Of a stretch of DNA of 64,000 nt, positions 32,794-44,760 are shown piece by piece. Within the stretch, counting starts at the first letter, position 1. Each line of letters opens with the position of its first letter. The notes below the pieces were generated by a model. It was not told the DNA's origin. It did no database searches and saw only the letters and a list, made by a program, of their open reading frames with translations. Source of the DNA: Phlegmacium glaucopus (lineage: Eukaryota; Basidiomycota; Agaricomycetes; Agaricales; Cortinariaceae); the NCBI GenBank assembly GCA_015039465.1, contig MU130540.1:354842-418841 (forward strand), read 5' to 3'. Position numbers and translations under genes: made by a program.

Positions 32794-34270
32794 CAAATTC
32801 ACACCCCCTGCAGGTACACTACGAGGTCATCTCTCCCGAGGATGGCAGATATACAGGATGGCAGATATACAAAAGATTCCGAGTTCATGCCTATGCTTTC
32901 TATGGATCTGCCTGTCACTTGCCCAGGTGTTGACTTGAACCTGTTACACAAGGAATGGGGAATCAAATCTATTGCGGTAAGTGAACAAAACAATGACAAG
33001 GATTGCTCATTGCTGAAATTCTCTCTCCAGTTCATTGTAGATAACATCTTCCGACCCATTTTCAAACCTGCAGATAATCGCATTCTGTCTCCTACAGCCG
33101 CATACAATCTATCTAAGCACTTCACGACACCCGTCAGGGTTTTCGGTAAGTGTTACTCTCGCATTAACTTCGACCTGCTTGCTAAATTTATTGATGCCTT
33201 TCCGGAACTGATAAACAAATGTGTCTTGAGGTACGTGTAGTGTTAACCAATATCACAGGAAATTGCTAAGAATCACATTTGAAGCATTGTGGAGATCCCT
33301 ACATGGGTCCAAGTAAGCAATTCATACAAAAAAAAAACCATCAAAGTCACTCAAAGTTGCACTGTTATATCCCACATGCGCTACATTTCAGAATGCTGTG
33401 GCCAGTCTAATGAATGGTCCACTGTCAAATGCCCTGGCTCCAGATCCCCTTTGAAAAGGCATACCATAGTCTAGACATTTCTGAGAACTCTTGCAAGACC
33501 GTCGCCAAGTTAATTTATTCCAAGGCCTTGTTCTCAAATAGTGTGACTGTTAATAGGTGGTCCATTTACTATATTGGTGTAAGTTTCCACCGTTGTATCA
33601 AACCTGTGAGTTTACTAGTGCTGCTCTAGATTTACTACGAGATACTGTCGCTGTATATGAGTGTCCAAAACAAGCTTATGAGGAGACTATACAAGGCAGC
33701 GGATGATTTGGTCCCCAAGGTACTACCCATGATGCTTCCTGTGCTGTGTACAGCCTACAGTGATCAAATAGGCCTTACCTTATCCATCCCTTCCAACCAT
33801 CCAAAATTTAAGCAAGGTCCTCAAGATTTACAGAAGGCACATGTTCAATAAGTCGTATGGATTTCCTTACGACGGTGAACAGACTAAGCCTTGCGATGCT
33901 TCTAAGACTGAGAACTTATGCATCAACACTTTGCTTGATATTTTAAATGCCAATCCCAAGATAGCTTGCTTGTTTGCAACAGAGGATCTACGGAATTTAC
34001 AACCAGGGACACTGTCAGGTTTGCTCCTTCCATTGTTAGGAGGCTGAGCATTGCGAGCTTATGGGCATATGACAATGATGAGGCGGTAGTAATTCAACTT
34101 GTGGCTGATGAGCTGAGTTCTCAATTATCAACCACTTGAGCCAAACTAATTGTGGCGCACTCTACATCCTTTACAGCAACCCAAGTGGCCGATCAGAGAG
34201 TCTGTAACTGTGTAACTGGCAACTTCCCCATTCTTCTTGAAAAATCAAAGGCACCATTGCCTTGTTCAAG
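32794..34270 (+). pseudogene. Degraded coding region of unknown identity
   Basis: Several short frames with plausible coding bias and splice-like signals: 32842-33240 (with GTAAGT near 32977 and 33145), 33657-33851 and 33841-34047. Segments such as L-V-P-K-V-L-P-M-M-L-P and A-S-L-W-A-Y-D-N-D-E look protein-like, but I do not recognise a family. They could be the 3' part of the Myb/SANT transposon unit or an unrelated gene. Confidence 0.35.
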
Positions 34271-34400
34271 TTCAAAAAATGGAGCAGTTGGCTATGTTTG
34301 GTCGAAGCAATGTATGTCCCCTAATCAATGAAGATAATTTTTTACTGATATCTATTTCCAGATGTCCATTGTTGTCGTTCCAGAATTGAATTGTTAATTC

Positions 34401-34688
34401 TTCATACATATGCAGTCGCCATTGCGGCTCAGCTAGCTGTTTCACTACCACCCCTGACTCAGACATTACGGTGTGGGCCACCATCCACCTCGCTGATGTG
34501 AGTCACCACATATCTGGTACTTGCCTTGTGCATATCATTAATCCTTCATACATATGCAGTCACTGTTGCAGCTCAGCTAGCTGTTTCACTACCACCCCTG
34601 ACATTATGGTGTGGGCCACCATCCACCTTGCTGATGTGAGTCAGCACATATCTCATACTTGCCTTGTCCATCTACTGACTGCCCCTAT
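34401..34688 (+). repeat. 144-bp tandem duplication
   Basis: 34401-34544 and 34545-34688 match almost base for base (TTCATACATATGCAGTC..., ...GTGTGGGCCACCATCCACC). Non-coding. Confidence 0.8.
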
Positions 34689-34855
34689 CAGTCTTCATCA
34701 CTGGATATGGTCTGTCAGCTGGGTGAATGGACAAGTTGATCACAAAGCTTCTCTCATATTTGCATCTCATGTAGTAGCTACCTGCCTACTAGCACTGTTT
34801 ACACAGTACTTGAATACAATTGATTCTAGTGCATCTACAGTACAATAAGCCTGAC

Positions 34856-35075
34856 CAAAGACTTGAAAAATATGACATGCAACACCAGAGATGATCTTCA
34901 TGAAGCTCTCTGCTGATCTCTGAAAGATTCTCAGCAGTCTCTCAAAGATGACCCTGTCTCTTGAAGAATTTGTACCTGTCTCCTGAAAGACACACCATCT
35001 CAACATCTTTGAGGTCTTTAGATCTTTCCAAAGATCCCAAAGGCGCCCAAAGACGACCCCCATGTTTTGCTGATG
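34856..35075. repeat. AAAGATC/GATCTTT-rich block
   Basis: Multiple GATCTTT, AAAGATC and TCTCTGAAAGA motifs in both orientations. Resembles a subterminal repeat block of a DNA element; no TIR partner found. Confidence 0.35.
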
Positions 35076-35754
35076 TTATGTTCTAGGGGGCACTACAAAC
35101 GATGAGTTTGACTTTCAATAGGCGGGGCTTTGCTAATAAATGTCCTGTCAGTACTTTCGATATCATTGAAGAGCTCGTATTTGTTTTGGTTTGACTATGG
35201 TCTACATGGTTAAAGTCGTGTTGAATTGTCGGTCCTAGTAGTAAAGGGAGAGAAATTTGACACGTAGCACAACCGGGGGGATGGTAATTGGAGAGGAGAA
35301 TGATAAAATTGATAAGGAGCACCACCGGCTGCATGAACTCTTTTTTCATATTGGTTCTTTAAAATACTGGATGGAGTGCCAAATGGATGCAAAATGGATG
35401 AACATTACTGTGTTTGTTTGTTCAACTTGTTTGCAAATAAGGGCAGAGAACCAGACTGGATTGGACTTTGGCATCACACTCCAGCCGTCATTCCTGGCTC
35501 AATGAGTGGCCTTGGGTACTATGGTGGGTTTGGAGAGATATACTAAAAGTGGACTTGAAAAATTCATAGAAAATTATGACTGCAGACTCGAGTATAATTA
35601 CTAACATACCATGTGTAGATTAATCTTGAAAATCATGTATAATCTGTGAAAGAAGTCAGTTAACACTGGTTCTGGTCCTTTCAAGATGCAATTGCCTGCT
35701 CAATTGAGCCCAAAAACGCTTCAAGTTTGCGTGTAATGGGGTTGGTTTTAGACT

Positions 35755-37532
35755 TAGTGATGCTGCGGTCTGGGTCAGTCAGGTTCTTGCAGGATTTTTG
35801 AGAACCGAGACCTGAACCTTGGGTTTGGTCCAGGAAATTTGCTGAACCTTGAACCAGTGATAGGATCCATATAGCCTCTAGGTTCATAAACAGGTTATTT
35901 TTGCGGTTTAACAACTTTGCAGACATGTGCGGATATCTCGCGGTAACCATTATCACATGCACTCTCGCCTACGGTTGTCGGTAACCTTCGCACTATCATT
36001 TGCATGTCCTATGATATCACCTACTCCTCACACATGTCTCGCACATCACTTATACAACCCTCATAACTATCCAAAGCACCCTCAGTCCTCTTCGCACTTC
36101 ATATTTCAACATATCTACAACTCTCACTAGCCACAGTGGACTTAGCCATATTCACTCCTTCACAACTGCACCTTCACACAGCCACTATCTAATCTCACGG
36201 TCTTTCGCAGTTAGCATACGCATTCCTTGCCTCTCCATGTATCCCTTGTGCTGGTTTTATTATGGTCCGTGTTATTTTGCACTTGCTCTCTTTCATTTTT
36301 CCATATATATATATTTTATCATATACTTCAAAACAGGAGGTCATTCAACTGACCTCCTTACTCATCATATTTATTTTTACTTTGTCTCCTATGCCTTCGT
36401 TACCAAACTATTGGGTCAATGTGATTTCGCATTAGCTCAATTTTTACATTACTGTTTCGCATATCCACACCTGGTTAGTTTACAACTCTTGTATTAAGTA
36501 TCCGTAGCAAGTAGGAGGCAAGGTGAACAAGAGACGGCCAGAGTTTTGATCCCATAAACTTTGCAGAAACGTTCTAAGTCAATAGTCTCATTCTTTAAGC
36601 TACTTCACATACTTTGTTATCGTTCACGAACTTCGCTATCTTTGCGGTCTACTCTTCTTGCATATTTCAATACCGTGAACTTCTCTTTAACTCTATCAAG
36701 GAAATCTACATTAACCCCTCCAAACTATATTACTACTTGCGGTCTGATCCCACTGCAGGTACATCACCAGACCATATGTTCAGGTTCAGCAGGTTTGGTT
36801 CAGGTTCAAGCAGGTAAGGAACTTGAACCGAACCTATAAATTTTCGAAAAATAGCTACAAAAATCAACTACTTAATCAAGCATGTCCATATCTGATGCAT
36901 GACCCTTTCCTTTCCACTCAGGGCCAGCCAGCACATCGTCATCTGATTCAGTGAGGCCTATGAGAGAAAGTAAATGATTGTGAGCTTCTTTGTCAACTGC
37001 AAGATGCCCATTACGATAAGCGCTCTTGAGTAATTGAAGTGCTTCAAATGCCTTGGGTGTGAGGTGGTTGCACTTGGCAGTGCCTGGAAAATTGGGGAGA
37101 ATGCTGATAAATTGGAAAAGAATTGAGTTCAGGCATACTGACTCTGTGTGAGGTACATTTTTTGGCTTTTTCAGACACAGAAGCAACTAAATATATGTAT
37201 AACCGAAGCTATTCTACTAAAGGCTTACAGTGTGCTGGCCATCGTGGATACAGTACACACGAAGGCACTGTTTTTGACCTTTGGGATTGAAGGAGGCCGA
37301 CATTCTATCATTTTAAATGAAACTCTAACTCCACAACTGCCCGCCTTGCCCGCCCAAAAAGTTCAGTTCAAACCAGGTTCAGACAGGTTCAGCCCCATCT
37401 CCCATTCTCTGAACCTTGACCCGGACCTTGGGTTCAGTTCAACAATTTCTTTGAACTCTGACCCAAACCTGGGTCTGGTTCTGGTAGGTTCAGGTTTGAA
37501 CCGCAGTTCAGAACCAAACATTGGCATCACTA
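35755..37532 (-). mobile_element. Non-autonomous hAT-like element, 8-bp TSD TTTAGACT
   Basis: Ends TAGTGATGC...GCATCACTA; TSD TTTAGACT at 35747-35754 and 37533-37540. GGTTCA/TGAACC motifs crowd both subterminal regions (35780-35860; 36770-36840 and 37360-37515). The homologous site in copy 2 (near 50600) lacks it. The interior retains the last exon of a hAT-type transposase on the minus strand. Confidence 0.85.
36872..37130 (-). pseudogene. hAT transposase C-terminal (dimerisation) exon
   Basis: After a TTTTCCAG acceptor near 37085 the minus frame reads A-K-C-N-H-L-T-P-K-A-F-E-A-L-Q-L-L-K-S-A-Y-R. This resembles the hATC dimerisation region that ends fungal hAT transposases. The rest of the transposase (DDE core, BED finger) is missing, so the element depends on a relative for movement. 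An acidic tail ends at 36872. Confidence 0.55.
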
Positions 37533-37699
37533 TTTAGACTGTCATCGAATTGTGTTAACAGCTGAAACTTTCAAGAAGCTATGAGGCGACATGTGCTGTA
37601 GAGAGGACTCACGTGACACATTCAGCATCCGCAACCATCCTTTTTCTGCTGCATAGCTCAACTGGTCGCCCCCATCCAGTCACCCATCTGAGAGGCAAT

Positions 37700-38135
37700 C
37701 ACAGCACTTTTTTTTGCCCATTCTAGCAAGATCTCCGGTGAATAGTGTCCTGCCTCTCCATTTTTCAGATACACATATGTCCTCTGGAAAACCAGAGCCG
37801 GTAATAATGTTACAAGTCCTATGTATTTATCGGACTCATTCTTTTATTGATCTGGATGGGCCAAAATTTGGCTGGTGTAACGCTCAACTTTCCGGCAGAT
37901 GTGGAATTCCACAGAATTCACCATTGACCATAGCCATCAAAGATTCAAAGAGTGCACCTTTACATTTTCGGACTTTCAACTATCATGTACCTTGATGTTT
38001 GCAAATTTTGAGATAAGATAGAAATCAGGGATATATGATAGAGAAAATTTGCAATCTATGTGTATGTTTACTTTAAATAAAACAAAATAAATGAACTCGT
38101 AAATGCCATGCAAAGCAATGGCCCTCAAGCTAAGT
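37700..38135 (+). pseudogene. Fragment related to the Crinkler/RHS-type gene (P-loop region)
   Basis: In reverse orientation this matches about 10210-10830 of the minus-strand pseudogene, including the exon after the P-loop (W-M-G-Q), the CTTTGATGG region and the ATTTACGAG site. It lacks the 209-bp MITE, giving an empty site. The ends join unrelated repeat DNA, so this is a captured or recombined piece. Confidence 0.6.
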
Positions 38136-38189
38136 AACTCAACAACCTATAGAACCATGCTTTTATCTTTTGACATAGATTTTTCATCG

Positions 38190-38369
38190 CTGGGATGGTA
38201 CAAGTTCCAAGGGGTCCTCATATATGCACTTCTGACAGGATATTCAAATAAGAATATGGGCCGTGCTGAAATCCCAAAGGTCAAGTGGACCATGGACTGG
38301 GAGGATATAGATGTTCCACATTGTTTGCTGATGAAGTTGACTATTGGTCCAGATTTAATTGGCTTTTAA
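38190..38369 (+). pseudogene. Conserved-frame exon of unknown protein (three copies)
   Basis: The frame G-Y-S-N-K...R-A-E-I-P-K-V-K-W-T...K-L-T-I-G-P-D-L-I-G-F recurs in the same frame at about 51700-51880 and, more damaged, at about 48040-48182. Substitutions are mostly conservative (K/R, I/V), which suggests past protein coding. A CTGCAG acceptor-like site precedes it in two copies. No family recognised. Confidence 0.4.
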
Positions 38370-40117
38370 CATATATGAATGATCACCGACCATGTGACGT
38401 GCCCCTGGTGCTCCTGCTGGCTTGGTCTGTGATGTTGGGCAACACTGCTGAGGTATTGTGCCTGTTTGACCATACTTGTGAGTCTCATGTATCAGACCAT
38501 CACAAAGTGCAGATTACTTAAAGAATGCCCATCTGAGGGGGTACGGCTTACACTAAGAGGAGTCGGCTCTAAACCGTAGGCTTCAGTAATTATCCTGGAG
38601 GCGAGAACAAAGATATATATTTACCAAGAGATGGTGGTTGACTCCTGTTGGATACAGTTTTGATAGTATTGTGGGAGTTTGTATTGGTTGTGTTCCATAT
38701 GGCTGCTAGTGGTAAATAGAGAGTAGTTTGACATTATGATGTAGTACAACTTGGGTATTGCAGATGGTGGGAGATGGGGGCTTTTACTTGTTATATAGGA
38801 AATGTAGATTATGATCTTATCAAAACATTGAAAATAGATTTAATAGGGAGAAGGGAGAACCCAACTTGAATTGTAATCTGTAGGTGTACATAACGCCAAA
38901 TATAATTAGTATGTCATGGCAGAGCAAGTGACAGTTTTGAAAATGATTGATTGCATGCGGTTCGCTCTTGTGATGAGGAAAAAAATAATATTCATGCAGG
39001 GCGACTTGTTTCGTAACTTGATGATTAACTTGCAATGTCGCAAAGTCGTTTATGTAATCAAGAAGTGCAAGTGTCACCTTGCCGCTCGGGAATACTAATC
39101 ATGGGTACAAACGGTTAGAGAGGGGAGTGCACTAAAGAAACTAATCTCTAGATATAATTGATCACCTGCCATGTTCTAGGACCCTGGAAATGGTAGCTGA
39201 GACCTGAGTCCCGACACCCACCCAGGGCATTCAACCAGCACCAACGGTCCAACAGTATCGGACTCTGAAACTTCCCAACAATCGTTGGATCGGTATCACA
39301 TCAGCAGAACCCAGGCATTACATCAAAGTGAACATCAGCTATGTTAGCGCGCTATTTCACCTGATCATGACTGGCTAGTGAGGTGCCGCCGAGGCTACAT
39401 TCTGGGTGTCTTGCTGTCATGTCTGTGCTGTCATGTCTGTCCAGGGCTCATGGAAGGCTCTACATCTAATGGAGGTGGCACATAGTGTCAATGATGTCGG
39501 TAAGTAGGTATTCAAGTTTCGGACATGTTTGGGAGCTAGCGCATGGCATACCAGGAAGTAACAGAACAGTGAAATCCTCATACATTTATTCAGCGTAATA
39601 ATGCTCAGCTCATTGAGTGATATTCTTGCATATTTTCCCCCATTTTTTCACAGGATGGCCAACTTGAAAGCTTTGAGGTCAAATTCCAAAGTCGTACAAA
39701 TGTCCCTATATACATATTTCCACGGTTTTAGTTCAAGTGTTCATTTGCACAGCAGTCACAGCAGCATACAGATGCGGACAGCAAAATACAAGTATGTAGC
39801 CAATTATCTCTATGACAGCCAACAACGACAGAAATGGAGACCAGTTGACTAATTTCCAGGCTGTGCATATGTTTGGTTGTAAACAACCATTTTTATAATA
39901 GTAAGACCCTTCATTCTCACTCCAACTTTTACTATGTCATCGACAACGGCCAAACATCGCACTCGGCGGTGGCTCTACCTAGTGTGTAGCCTGACAAAAC
40001 CTAAAAAGGGTATTTCTCAAGTATTTCTCAAGGTACCCCCACTAAAAGTGGTTGTTTGGTGTAAACATAGGCACAGGAGAGGCCCTGTCTCCATTTCTGC
40101 CATCAGCTGGAAACATT

Positions 40118-41402
40118 GGATAAAGCTATCCAGAAACCCCCGTTTCCAAGAATAACCCCAGGGTTCCTAAATAAGTTATCCAGAAACTGGGGTTGCTCTG
40201 CAGGGTTGCTTATCAGCACAAAGTCGGCACACCATATTTTCCCTTCCGATGTTCAAAGTCCAACCAACAATTGATTCACTACATAGTACTAATCTGTGAA
40301 ATAGTGTGCCTCCACAATGCCTCCAGGGGACTATTTTTTTATTTGAATCTATATGTTTCAGTTTTAATATACTAGACACTCTCTATACAAAAATTGATGA
40401 GCTGTGGACATCATTGAAGAGAGATAATTAAGTTCAGGCAATATGAAATTATGAATTGTATGCTATCCAGATGGTGGCAGAGTGAAAACTTCCAGTCCAC
40501 ACGAGGTTGCAGGAGGAAAAAATAATGTAAGATGCTCCAAAGAGAGCAGATGGACAAAGTTCACTCATGAGAAGGAGTAGTGAAGGGGTCTGTTTTTGCA
40601 TTGAAGCCAAGCCGCATTGGAGGGGCTGGTGTTGGAGGAACTTCACTCGGTAGCTACATATTTTGGTTCTCATATTTATACCAGAAAGTAGTAGCTAACA
40701 GATTGCTAACAGAATTAAACACTTTCATGTGATAAAAAGAGAGATCGAAAAAATATAGAATAAATGAAAGACGGAGATCGCAGATAAAACTCAATAAAGA
40801 AATAAAACAATTGATAATAGAAAATAAGGAAGAGATGACGATAAAACAAAGCACATAAAAGATACTGTACCAGTTCAATTAGTTCGTCCGGGGGTGTGAC
40901 CTGGGACATGTTGGACGAATTTGTATCTCCGTCCAAGGGCATAGTGACCTGTGACATATTCCAAATTTCGGCCAAGGTAAAAATTCATCCAGGCTTCATC
41001 TCCTCGGGGTCTCTGTAAATACTCAATTTGAATTTTGAATTTTTGAGAATGGTTTTCAACCATCAGCCACTCCCAATGTGACCAGGGACAAACACTCAAT
41101 TTCGTCCACAACCAAAGGCTCTGTGACGCGTGACAGACCAACTAATTGAAATGGTACAGTAATAGAGATCAAGCCTCAAGCCTATGTTAGTATGTATCTG
41201 CACTCTGCAAGGGCAAGGCTAGTCTGCGGCATCTGGCCGGCACAAGTTCCGCACTGTTATTGAGCTCCAACCTAGGGGGTTTCTGATAACATACACAAAC
41301 AACATTGCTCAGCTGAGTCAGCTCATGGAGGGGGGGTTTTTTCCCAAAATGTTTGGAACCCCGCATTTTGCTTTGAAACGGGGGTTTCTGGATAGTTTAA
41401 TC
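40118..41402. mobile_element. TIR element, 10-bp TSD TGGAAACATT
   Basis: Left end GGATAAAGCTATCCAGAAAC, right end complement GATTAAACTATCCAGAAAC. The inverted core CTATCCAGAAACCCCCGTTTC is perfect. TSD TGGAAACATT at 40108-40117 and 41403-41412. Non-coding; a TA-flanked element is nested inside. TSD length suggests a MULE-like mover. Confidence 0.8.
40865..41159. mobile_element. 295-bp TA-flanked MITE nested in the 40118 element
   Basis: TIRs CTGTACCAGTTCAATTAGTT and its imperfect complement (AACTAATTGAAATGGTACAG), flanked by TA at 40863-40864 and 41160-41161. The subterminal motif GTGACCTGGGACA recurs inverted. TA target duplication fits Tc1/mariner-type movers. Confidence 0.7.
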
Positions 41403-41447
41403 TGGAAACATTTGATGCCTGTTTCAAGTTTGGCACTGGATTTCGAT

Positions 41448-42265
41448 AGGACCCCTGAAAGTACCCTTGGAACCCATATCCCGATCCGGATAAAAATTCT
41501 TGAAAATTTTTGAAAACCCATAGCACTGTCCAGATAGAAATTGGGCCATTTTGGCTGGAACCCAGAGGAGGATTTCTGGATAGAAATTAGACCGGCTGAC
41601 CTAACCCAGAGCCGCTTCCGGATAAAAAATGGGTGCAAGTGGGGAACTGAACACAAGACCTTCCAGAAGGTCATCCATCAACTGAGACATTAACCACTAC
41701 ACGAACTTGTGTTTTAAATATTATATCCTGTACTATACCTCTCAAGATAAGATGTATTGTGCTCAGCCAAATTTTATCACACTAGTTCTGTAATCTAGAG
41801 TTTTCATCTCCTGTTCACATCTCGTACCCCCATGTCATCACCAGACTTCATTGAAATCCATGACGAGCCAGATATCAGAGGTAACATCAAGACAGTTCTC
41901 GAAGCTTTGAAAGCTCTTGCTGGAAGGAAAAAACCGGCAGAGGATGAGCTTAGCTGGGCCTTGAAATGGCAAGATTTGCTGTATTTTTGTGGAATCTTAA
42001 TGTACTAGGCTATTTAACTTATGAGACGCTTGTAGCATGCATAATAGGGCTCCAGAGAAGCCGCCGAGCAAAAAATGTGCATTTTAAAGCGAAAAAAGTG
42101 AAAATAGCGGTTTTTGGGTAACCCAGATCCGCGTCCGGATAAAAATTGCCCATACCTGGACCCAGATCCGCCATCCGGATAGAAATTGCCCAAAACCATC
42201 CGGATGAAATTTTGGAAAATTTTGACTTTTTGGATATGGGTTCCAAGGGTACTTTCAGGGGTCCT
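41448..42265. mobile_element. 818-bp TIR element, 8-bp TSD ATTTCGAT
   Basis: TIRs of 34 bp or more begin AGGACCCCTGAAAGTACCCT. TSD ATTTCGAT at 41440-41447 and 42266-42273. Subterminal motif TCCGGATARAAATT repeats in both ends. The interior contains a 58-codon frame from ATG at about 41832 (S-S-P-D-F-I-E-I-H-D) ending near 42009, of unknown origin. Confidence 0.85.
41618..41716 (-). other. tRNA-like Pol III promoter pair (A and B box), possible SINE head
   Basis: On the minus strand TCGTGTAGTGGTTAATG resembles an A box, and GTGTTCAGTTCCCC about 50 bp later resembles a B box; it is followed by CTTGCACCC and a T6 run. It is not a full cloverleaf tRNA. Lies inside the 41448 element. Confidence 0.3.
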
Positions 42266-42299
42266 ATTTCGATGTCCTGTCAAGTCGGTCCTGTCAGGG

Positions 42300-42470
42300 A
42301 CCTAGGGCAGATCAGGGTAGGGCGTAACCTACTGTAACCATATCTACGGGTTACGGCTGCCGTATGTTGGCTACAGCCTTACAGGTACTGTACCGTGAGC
42401 TACCGTGAGCAGCCATGAGCAGCCATGAGCCGGTAAAGGCCAATATTGGTATACGGCTGAGTTTGAATTG
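42300..42470. repeat. TACGG/CCGTA and CCGTGAGC repeat block
   Basis: Repeated GGGTTACGG, CCGTATG, ACCGTGAGC and AGCCATGAG motifs in both orientations, like a subterminal region of another DNA element. No boundaries found. Confidence 0.35.
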
Positions 42471-43039
42471 GCCCTAATCTCAAATACCATCGTTTTTAAT
42501 GCTCCTCTCTTCTACCTTTTGAAATATATAAATTACCTTAGGTCTTAATAATTACCTGACAAGGGCCCACTGCAGGTACGTAGACTCCATGATTAGCAAT
42601 CTTTTACCATCAGAGCTGATGACAACTCAGTAGGTTAGTATTGCCGATAACATTCAGTATCATGCCAGAGAGTACAAATCTGAGAGGTAGTGACGAGGCG
42701 AATTTTGATCTTAGATTCTAACTTGGGGTTGAGCCGGAGGAAATGAGCTAAAAATACACGAGTCGGCTGTTGAAGCGGAGATAACTAGTCTTGTCCCCGG
42801 TGGTCAACTCAATGCGGAGTGTTAAAACAAGCCCTTGATCGAGTCACAAATGTCACGTCATATCACTCAAATCAGCATTCTGGACACCGAAAAACAAAGA
42901 AATAAAGGCTTCATTGACAGTGCCTGCTAATATGAGACTACCGTCACTGAATACAACGACTACAACATGTTTACATCACCAAGGGTTGTGAAGAAGCCTC
43001 CGAGGTTGATGGTGCAGTTTCAATTCAGAATAAAGACTA

Positions 43040-43415
43040 ACTTGTGGGTTTACCGATTTGGTCTCGCCCGTTCATTTGCCGGAACGTATGGTGCAGCTGC
43101 TCCAGAATTTGTCAATCCCCTAGCGCACTTCGAGAGGAATCAATGCAGGCGCCCAGCCATTCCTGTCAGCCTTCACACTTATATGAAAGTGATGATGCTG
43201 CCGCTGCTACGACGGATGACAACTACTTTATCGACCCCAACAACGAACGACGAAGACCAAAGCTTAGGTCTACATAAGAGGTTTGGGGCTATAGAAGACG
43301 TTGTGTTTTGCTAGAGAAGGAGCAGGTGGCAAATACCCGTGCCGTTGGCATGTTTCTAGGTCCTCTTTCGGAAGGTCGACATACGATCCCCCAGATAAAG
43401 GTATCCCTGACTAGA
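43040..43415 (+). pseudogene. Unknown gene fragment, paralogue of 55505-56164
   Basis: Two frames are shared with the copy near 55505: one with S-H-S-C-Q-P-S-H-L-Y-E-S-D-D-A, then D-D-N-Y-F-I, and further on E-K-E-Q-V-A-N-T-R-A-V-G. Conservation between copies supports past coding. A frameshift and a stop near 43313 break it. Product unknown. Confidence 0.35.
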
Positions 43416-44379
43416 TGCCAAAGTCCTCAACTTCGCCCTCTCCCTAGAACTACAGTGCCTTGCATATTGTTTTGCACACGAAATTTCCAGCGAGCTGTTT
43501 GATGTGACCACTCTGTCACTTCAAACTTTATTTCGGAAGCGAACAACGGCGGATCTTGGTGTACCAGTCCTATTGTCAGTGGCAAGGTTTGCTCGTCGGG
43601 GGTTCTGGTGCTGTACACGAGACGCGGATAAGATCCAGAATGGTGGCCTAGCCACGGAACGAGGCTCTGGAGCCATGAAGGGTCAGTCAAGACTCAGAAG
43701 AAAACCGACCCAGGGTTTTGAGTTGCCGTGGGAGAGTGATTCTGAAGTCACATCAAACAGCTTGTGAAAATTTCGTGTGCAAAACAATATGCAAGGCACT
43801 GTACTGGAACGAGCATTTTACGAGTACGATCTGTTGCGCTATTCTAAGGAAGACTTCAAGAAAGCCGGCTATCAAAAAAAACCCACCTCTAGTTCCTGGA
43901 GAGCGCGCTTACAGCTGCTGGTGCTGAATATGTTAAATGTTGCGAATATGCATTGTGCGTGTCACTTTTGATCTTCTTTCTTGCTGGTATTTTGATTGTT
44001 AATTTACTTTTTTCTAGCGACGACAAATTCCTCTATGACTGTGTTAATTTGAGTGAGACTTTGGAAACTGTCGGAACTCGCGCGCACACTGGAGTCATTC
44101 AGTATATCTCCAAGATGTAGGTCTTCCCTATTCTTCCTCTATGGTGTGCTGACCACATCAAAATAGGCTTACAGCGCCGCTGCCGCCTCTATCATTACAA
44201 CAGCTGCGCGTCATGCTTCATGGATTAACTTGGCATGTCGTAAACAGAACCCTTAGAACACCGCATTCGAGGTATGTTTCACTTATGCTCGTTCACATTG
44301 TTTGATCGTCTATATAACATATTACAGACCCCTCTCACTGTCAACCAAGTCCACATCATCGTCTCCAACTTCATCAAGT

Positions 44380-44760
44380 ATGACAGTTGTCCTCCATCAA
44401 ATTACCCTCTTCTCCCCACCTAATCACCACGCCTAGTACCCCCAACTCACTCTCGCTCCTGAGCTCATTCCGGGACATGAAACTCTGCTCTCCTTCTCTC
44501 TTGAGAATGAGCAACTTGAAGAGCATCTTTATGTGGCATTCCTATCGGGCGCAGTTACGATCTTTGCGTTGCTCAGCAAGAAAGAGGGAGCTTACGTTGT
44601 GGAGATACCTGATGATTTGAGGGCTGCTGGTACCATATTCGTAGTTGTTTTCAAGGGAGAGAAGAGGCTATATTGGACGATGTGAGCATGATTGCAGGGT
44701 CTGCGATTGCGGTTTTCCCTTTTGATTCGAGAGGTAAATATCCTTCTTATTCAAAGGTTG
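44380..44760 (+). pseudogene. Unknown small-protein gene fragment
   Basis: A frame with F-S-L-E-N-E-Q-L, L-Y-V-A-F-L-S-G, Y-V-V-E-I-P-D-D and G-T-I-F-V-V-V-F shifts near 44660 into one with D-D-V-S-M-I-A-G-S-A-I-A-V-F-P-F-D, followed by a GTAAAT donor-like site. The alternating hydrophobic pattern suggests a beta-rich secreted protein (inference). Two small introns may lie upstream (43965-44020, 44270-44330). Confidence 0.35.
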
